From assembly GCA_020435085.1 (NCBI GenBank), contig JAGRAB010000242.1, positions 1-6,528 on the forward strand: 6,528 bases of DNA. The letters run 5' to 3'. Positions within the stretch are counted from its first letter, which is position 1; every line of letters starts with the position of its first letter. This document shows positions 6,153-6,528 of the stretch, piece by piece. The notes under the pieces were generated by a model, which did not search any database, was not told the origin of the DNA, and was given only the letters and a program-made list of their open reading frames with translations. The DNA is from Bdellovibrionales bacterium (GTDB lineage: Bacteria; Bdellovibrionota; Bdellovibrionia; Bdellovibrionales; UBA1609). A program made the translations under genes and the position numbers.

Positions 6153-6528
6153 CTAAAGCCTTGTTGGTGACGTTGTTCGAATTTGTGTCACGATATTAAT
6201 GTCACTCAATGGTCGATAAGCCAACCATTCTTTATCCCAATCGAGTTTTTTCCAGGAATATTTTTGCTTCATTTTGTCTAAAGCCAAAAATGAAAAAGAC
6301 TCTCCTTTTTTAATCAAATTTTGATGTAAAGCAAAAATTAATGAGTTGCGATGAATGACTGCAAATTTCATACTTTTATTTTTAAAATACCCAATGATTC
6401 CTTCTTTTAATATTTTTTGCCAATCTAAAGGCTGTTGAGAAGTACACGTATCTACCAGAATAATTTTATCCGCATGAATTTTTGATAACTCTCCAAACGT
6501 GTGATTTTTTTTACAACTTCTCGTAATC
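6153..6528 (-). CDS. Unrecognised protein, C-terminal 125 residues (5' end outside window)
   Basis: The minus-strand frame ending at the stop TAG (6153-6155) is open all the way to the right edge. The ATG at 6371 is an internal Met, not the start: the preceding residues read like structured protein, with KSMKFAVIHR continuing across that Met. The visible part begins TRSCKKNHTFGELSKIH, then DKIILVDTCTSQQP, a hydrophobic strand ending in Asp-x-Cys, followed by WQKILKEGIIGYF and SLIFALHQNLIKKGESFSFL, and ends in a charged tail. The strand-plus-DTC pattern and alternating strands and helices suggest a soluble alpha/beta domain. I cannot name a family: the DxC is loosely reminiscent of caspase-like folds, but this is too weak to call. 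It lies seven bases upstream of the membrane-anchored gene and probably shares its transcript. Confidence 0.65.
   Translation of the reverse strand, partial: ITRSCKKNHTFGELSKIHADKIILVDTCTSQQPLDWQKILKEGIIGYFKNKSMKFAVIHRNSLIFALHQNLIKKGESFSFLALDKMKQKYSWKKLDWDKEWLAYRPLSDINIVTQIRTTSPTRL

Noticed and set aside
6153..6371. Complete 72-residue protein starting at ATG 6371
   Set aside because: The frame stays open upstream to the window edge with protein-like sequence, so this is the tail of a larger gene.
6444..6470. Caspase-like active site suggested by the DKIILVDTC segment
   Set aside because: One Asp-x-Cys after a hydrophobic strand is not enough; the matching histidine motif would lie mostly outside the window.

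Overview
The window looks like chromosomal DNA of a Gram-negative bacterium with moderate to low G+C. The best guess is a Bdellovibrio-like member of the Bdellovibrionota. That guess rests on gene types and style: an HNH protein with a Lys-His-Asp-Pro linker ahead of its nuclease domain, a cN-II-type nucleotidase, and a secreted GP42-like transglutaminase. No rRNA or marker gene is present to prove it.

Layout. (1) Positions 2-463, + strand: the 3' part of an HNH endonuclease gene; the frame is open to the left edge, so the gene begins outside the window. (2) 464-699: no gene; a weak hairpin, then a 129-bp element with perfect 35-bp inverted arms whose right arm ends one base before the next gene's stop codon. 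(3) 700-1953, - strand: a compact PIF1-like superfamily 1B helicase. (4) 1954-2069: a divergent spacer with a credible sigma70-type promoter firing to the right. (5) 2070-3840, + strand: a two-gene operon of a single-domain rhodanese and a HAD-superfamily 5'-nucleotidase of the cN-II type, 4 bases apart. (6) 3841-3953: a spacer with a possible promoter and a very purine-rich ribosome binding site. (7) 3954-5450, + strand: a secreted transglutaminase of the oomycete-elicitor (GP42) family, starting at TTG, with the catalytic-type GxCHGW motif and a recognisable Pep-13-like segment. (8) 5444-6145 and 6153-6528, - strand: an operon of two unrecognised genes converging on the transglutaminase gene. 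The downstream gene encodes a membrane-anchored, probably periplasmic protein; the upstream one is cut by the right edge.

How the genes relate. Only the rhodanese/nucleotidase pair and the last two minus-strand genes look co-transcribed. The helicase and HNH gene are tail to tail around the inverted-repeat element, and nothing shows a shared pathway. The most interesting item is the transglutaminase. Its family was first described in plant-pathogenic oomycetes and marine Vibrio, and this copy keeps the core of the peptide that plants recognise as an immune elicitor. The next most interesting is the structured inverted repeat at 571-699.
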